Source: DATKWV01 sp035529405
GTDB taxonomy: Bacteria > Planctomycetota > Phycisphaerae > Sedimentisphaerales > Anaerobacaceae
Reading direction: 5' to 3'
Assembly: GCA_035529405.1 (NCBI GenBank)
Contig: DATKWV010000146.1
Location: forward strand, 1 to 6,740
DNA length: 6,740 nucleotides
Part shown: piece by piece, positions 5,196-6,740 of the stretch
Position numbering within the stretch: position 1 is the first letter of the stretch
Layout: the number at the start of each line of letters is the position of its first letter
Made by a program: the position numbers and the translations under genes
The notes under the pieces: generated by a model
Told to the model about the DNA's origin: nothing
The model's input: only the letters and a program-made list of their open reading frames with translations
Database searches by the model: none

Positions 5196-6182
5196 CTATC
5201 CGCTATAAACAGGTTTAAGCGATTCATAATCGGTTGTGCCGGCACCGGCTTTTTGGGCTTTTGCAAGGTAGGGCAGGTCGGCAACTCGCAGGCCAAGCAG
5301 CCCGCAGCCGTAAGAATCTGCAGCCACCTGGTCGCAGCTTGCAATTAAGGTATCAGTACGCTTGAGGTCCGAAAGCGAACCGCCGGTGGGGCCGTTGGTA
5401 ACCATAACCTCAGTGCCGTCGAGTATAACCAGGGTTGGTTTTATCATCATCGCAAGCTCAGCGATAATGGTGTTTATGTCCTGGTGAAAGATATTTCGCC
5501 TTCCGCCGAGCAGCCCGTACCAGTTTTTCATCGTCATCGAAGCGCGGCTTCTGTGATGGTCCTTGACCGGCGCTATACCGATAAGCTTATCGATTTTGCT
5601 CAAAGGCCCGTAGAAAACAGGCCAGTTTTTTATCAGTTTACCGCCCTTGACAGTAGTGTATTCAAAAAGGTGCTTTTTGGGCAGTACAACCCTGGCGCCG
5701 GCGTCGGTTGCAGCTTTGCCTATTTTACTGAGCATAAAACAGCTTGCGGGGTCGTTGATGGGATTGTCCGTAACGATTACCTGTTTTGCACGGCCTCTTT
5801 TGTAACAAAGACGCACCATCTCCGCCACCAGTTCCGGATTGGCGGTTGCACCAATTATAGGCGGTGAGGCAAAGGCCACGTTCGGTTTTATGGCAACGGT
5901 ATCGCCTGCGGCAACAAACCTCTCAATGCCGCCCAGCAGGTCGATGGCTTTATTAAGATTATTTACTCTGTCGGGGCCTTTGACTACAGCCATTGTGCGG
6001 TTTGCCTGGGTCGGCACCGAAAAGTCCGGTATCGTCACCAGGTCCTGGCTTTCAGCCTTGCCGTCGGGTCCTTTTTTATCGTAAAGCACATAGGAAACGA
6101 CACCGCACGCTGCAATGGAGATTCCGGCTTTTGCGGCACGCGCTATAAATTCCCTTCGTGTATTACCTGTTTGAGGGGCCAT
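5196..6182 (-). CDS. DUF362 domain protein with Tat-type N-terminus
   Basis: This 328-residue protein has TRREFIARAAKAG at 8-20, a twin-arginine-like motif, followed by a hydrophobic stretch to about 34. IAAC (23-26) fits a lipobox, so it could be a Tat lipoprotein, but the hydrophobic run continues past the Cys, and an uncleaved anchor is equally possible. DUF362 hallmarks are VAIKPNV (96-102), a conserved block with KDHH and MKNWYGLLGGRRNIFHQD (207-235), and ILDGTEVMVTNGPTGG with SCDQVAADS (253-290). No ferredoxin domain is attached. DUF362 proteins have no established reaction; they often lie beside Fe-S proteins. The stop codon TAG abuts the heptamer array. The gene starts 17 bases after the DUF6599-like gene, with only a weak AAAGAGA-type ribosome site. 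It probably acts outside the cytoplasmic membrane with the polyferredoxin and reductases (inference). Confidence 0.9.
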   Translation of the reverse strand: MAPQTGNTRREFIARAAKAGISIAACGVVSYVLYDKKGPDGKAESQDLVTIPDFSVPTQANRTMAVVKGPDRVNNLNKAIDLLGGIERFVAAGDTVAIKPNVAFASPPIIGATANPELVAEMVRLCYKRGRAKQVIVTDNPINDPASCFMLSKIGKAATDAGARVVLPKKHLFEYTTVKGGKLIKNWPVFYGPLSKIDKLIGIAPVKDHHRSRASMTMKNWYGLLGGRRNIFHQDINTIIAELAMMIKPTLVILDGTEVMVTNGPTGGSLSDLKRTDTLIASCDQVAADSYGCGLLGLRVADLPYLAKAQKAGAGTTDYESLKPVYSG

Positions 6183-6199
6183 TGATTTTCTCTTTCGAC

Positions 6200-6740
6200 C
6201 TAATCGGTAAAATTTTCAGCCAGCTTTTCGCTTAGCTTCACGGCTGATTTTGCGTCCCGCGCCTCATGCACACCGAATACGAACGCACCTTTGTGGCGTA
6301 TAATCTCGATTGTCCCGTAGAAATCGACCATTTTTATGTCCGGTTCCTCTGCCAAAATGTCCCTGCCTCCGTTGTCCAGCAGGAACTGGTAATACTGCCG
6401 GGCAAGCTGCAGCGCCTCCCGGCTTGAAGCACGTTTGCTGAAAAACGCGGTAACGGTTTCGGTGTCCAGACGATACTGTGCGGTGAAGGTATCGCTTAAA
6501 CCGTCAAAACCGAAAACACCGGCTGGGTGCAGCTTGATACTGTCTGCTGTCAAACCTTCTTTGCCGAACAGCTCCAGTTCCGGTATGGCTGTGTCACCCA
6601 CAGCCGGATTTTCATTAATCTTTTCAGCAAGTTCCAGCATCGCGGCAGCCAGAATGTCGGATGCCGCCGAACCCACCATTTCTACGTAGTATCTGCCGGC
6701 GGCAAGATAGAGCGTATTTGCCGTTTTGTATGCGAACCGC
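6200..6740 (-). CDS. DUF6599-like protein (C-terminal 179 residues; start beyond the right edge)
   Basis: The frame is open from the right edge to TAG at 6202-6200, so the ATG at 6679 is internal, not the start. The visible part begins RFAYKTANTLYLAAGRYYVE and continues with VGSAASDILAAAMLELAEKI, a loop with IPELELFGKEGLTADSIKLH, then GVFGFDGLSDTFTAQYRL, an acidic and helical region with LQLARQYYQFLLDNGG, and FGTIEIIRHKG-type strands (here FYGTIEIIRHKGAFVFGV). This pattern resembles the DUF6599 family as I remember it; I cannot confirm it without a profile search. There are no cysteines and no membrane segment in this part. Its function is unknown. It is the first gene in the visible operon and ends 17 bases before DUF362, so it is probably cotranscribed and possibly an exported partner of the system. 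Confidence 0.7.
   Translation of the reverse strand, partial: RFAYKTANTLYLAAGRYYVEMVGSAASDILAAAMLELAEKINENPAVGDTAIPELELFGKEGLTADSIKLHPAGVFGFDGLSDTFTAQYRLDTETVTAFFSKRASSREALQLARQYYQFLLDNGGRDILAEEPDIKMVDFYGTIEIIRHKGAFVFGVHEARDAKSAVKLSEKLAENFTD

Larger units (their letters stand above)
1..6740 (-). other. Single co-directional gene cluster, probably one operon
   Basis: Seven minus-strand genes follow one another with gaps of 17 bases (DUF6599-like to DUF362), 18 (polyferredoxin to third reductase), 17 (third to second reductase) and 42 (second to first reductase). The only larger break is the 466-base insert carrying the four-helix-bundle gene. I see no rho-independent terminator or convincing promoter between them, so the promoter and the end of the unit should lie outside the window. 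Confidence 0.7.

Noticed and set aside
6200..6679. Complete 159-codon gene starting at ATG 6679
   Set aside because: The frame stays open for 20 more codons to the right edge, with sequence (LYLAAGRYYVE) that continues the same domain, so the gene is partial.

Overview
All seven genes that I can support lie on the minus strand and read from the right edge to the left edge as one tightly packed unit. Both ends are cut by the window. In transcription order they are: the 3' part of a DUF6599-like protein (6740-6200); a Tat-signal DUF362 protein (6182-5196); a small four-helix-bundle (S23/IVS-type) protein inside a repeat-bounded insert (about 5195-4730); a membrane polyferredoxin that looks like NapH fused to NapG (4717-2975); and three consecutive Tat-signal aldo/keto reductases (2956-1691, 1673-441, and 398 to beyond base 1).

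The core genes describe a membrane and extracytoplasmic redox system. The polyferredoxin has a NapH-like membrane half with two CxxxCP motifs. It also has an internal twin-arginine segment followed by a NapG-like half carrying four cysteine clusters. The reductases carry twin-arginine signals, an AKR barrel and, in the two complete copies, a C-terminal C-x3-C-x2-C-x3-C motif that probably binds an Fe-S cluster. DUF362 and DUF6599 are uncharacterised, so substrate and physiological role cannot be read from the sequence. A quinol- or ferredoxin-linked electron path to exported AKR-type enzymes is my inference.

The foreign-looking part is the insert between DUF362 and the polyferredoxin. It is visibly richer in A+T than its neighbours (18 of 60 G+C in 4801-4860 against 38 of 60 in 5281-5340, hand counts). 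It carries one gene of the family found in 23S rRNA intervening sequences. It is bounded by heptamer-type repeats (TAANTGG) in inverted orientation, and it fits exactly between the DUF362 stop codon and the Shine-Dalgarno sequence of the next gene. The start codon of its protein lies inside the repeat array.

The host is a bacterium with a Tat system. The mixture of DUF6599, DUF362, tandem Tat-AKR paralogues and an IVS-type gene suggests an anaerobic Planctomycetota (Phycisphaerae/Sedimentisphaerales-like) or a related PVC-group lineage. This is an impression from gene content, not a proven assignment. There are no RNA genes, CRISPR arrays, classical insertion sequences or clear terminators, and no gene-free stretch above 300 bases.
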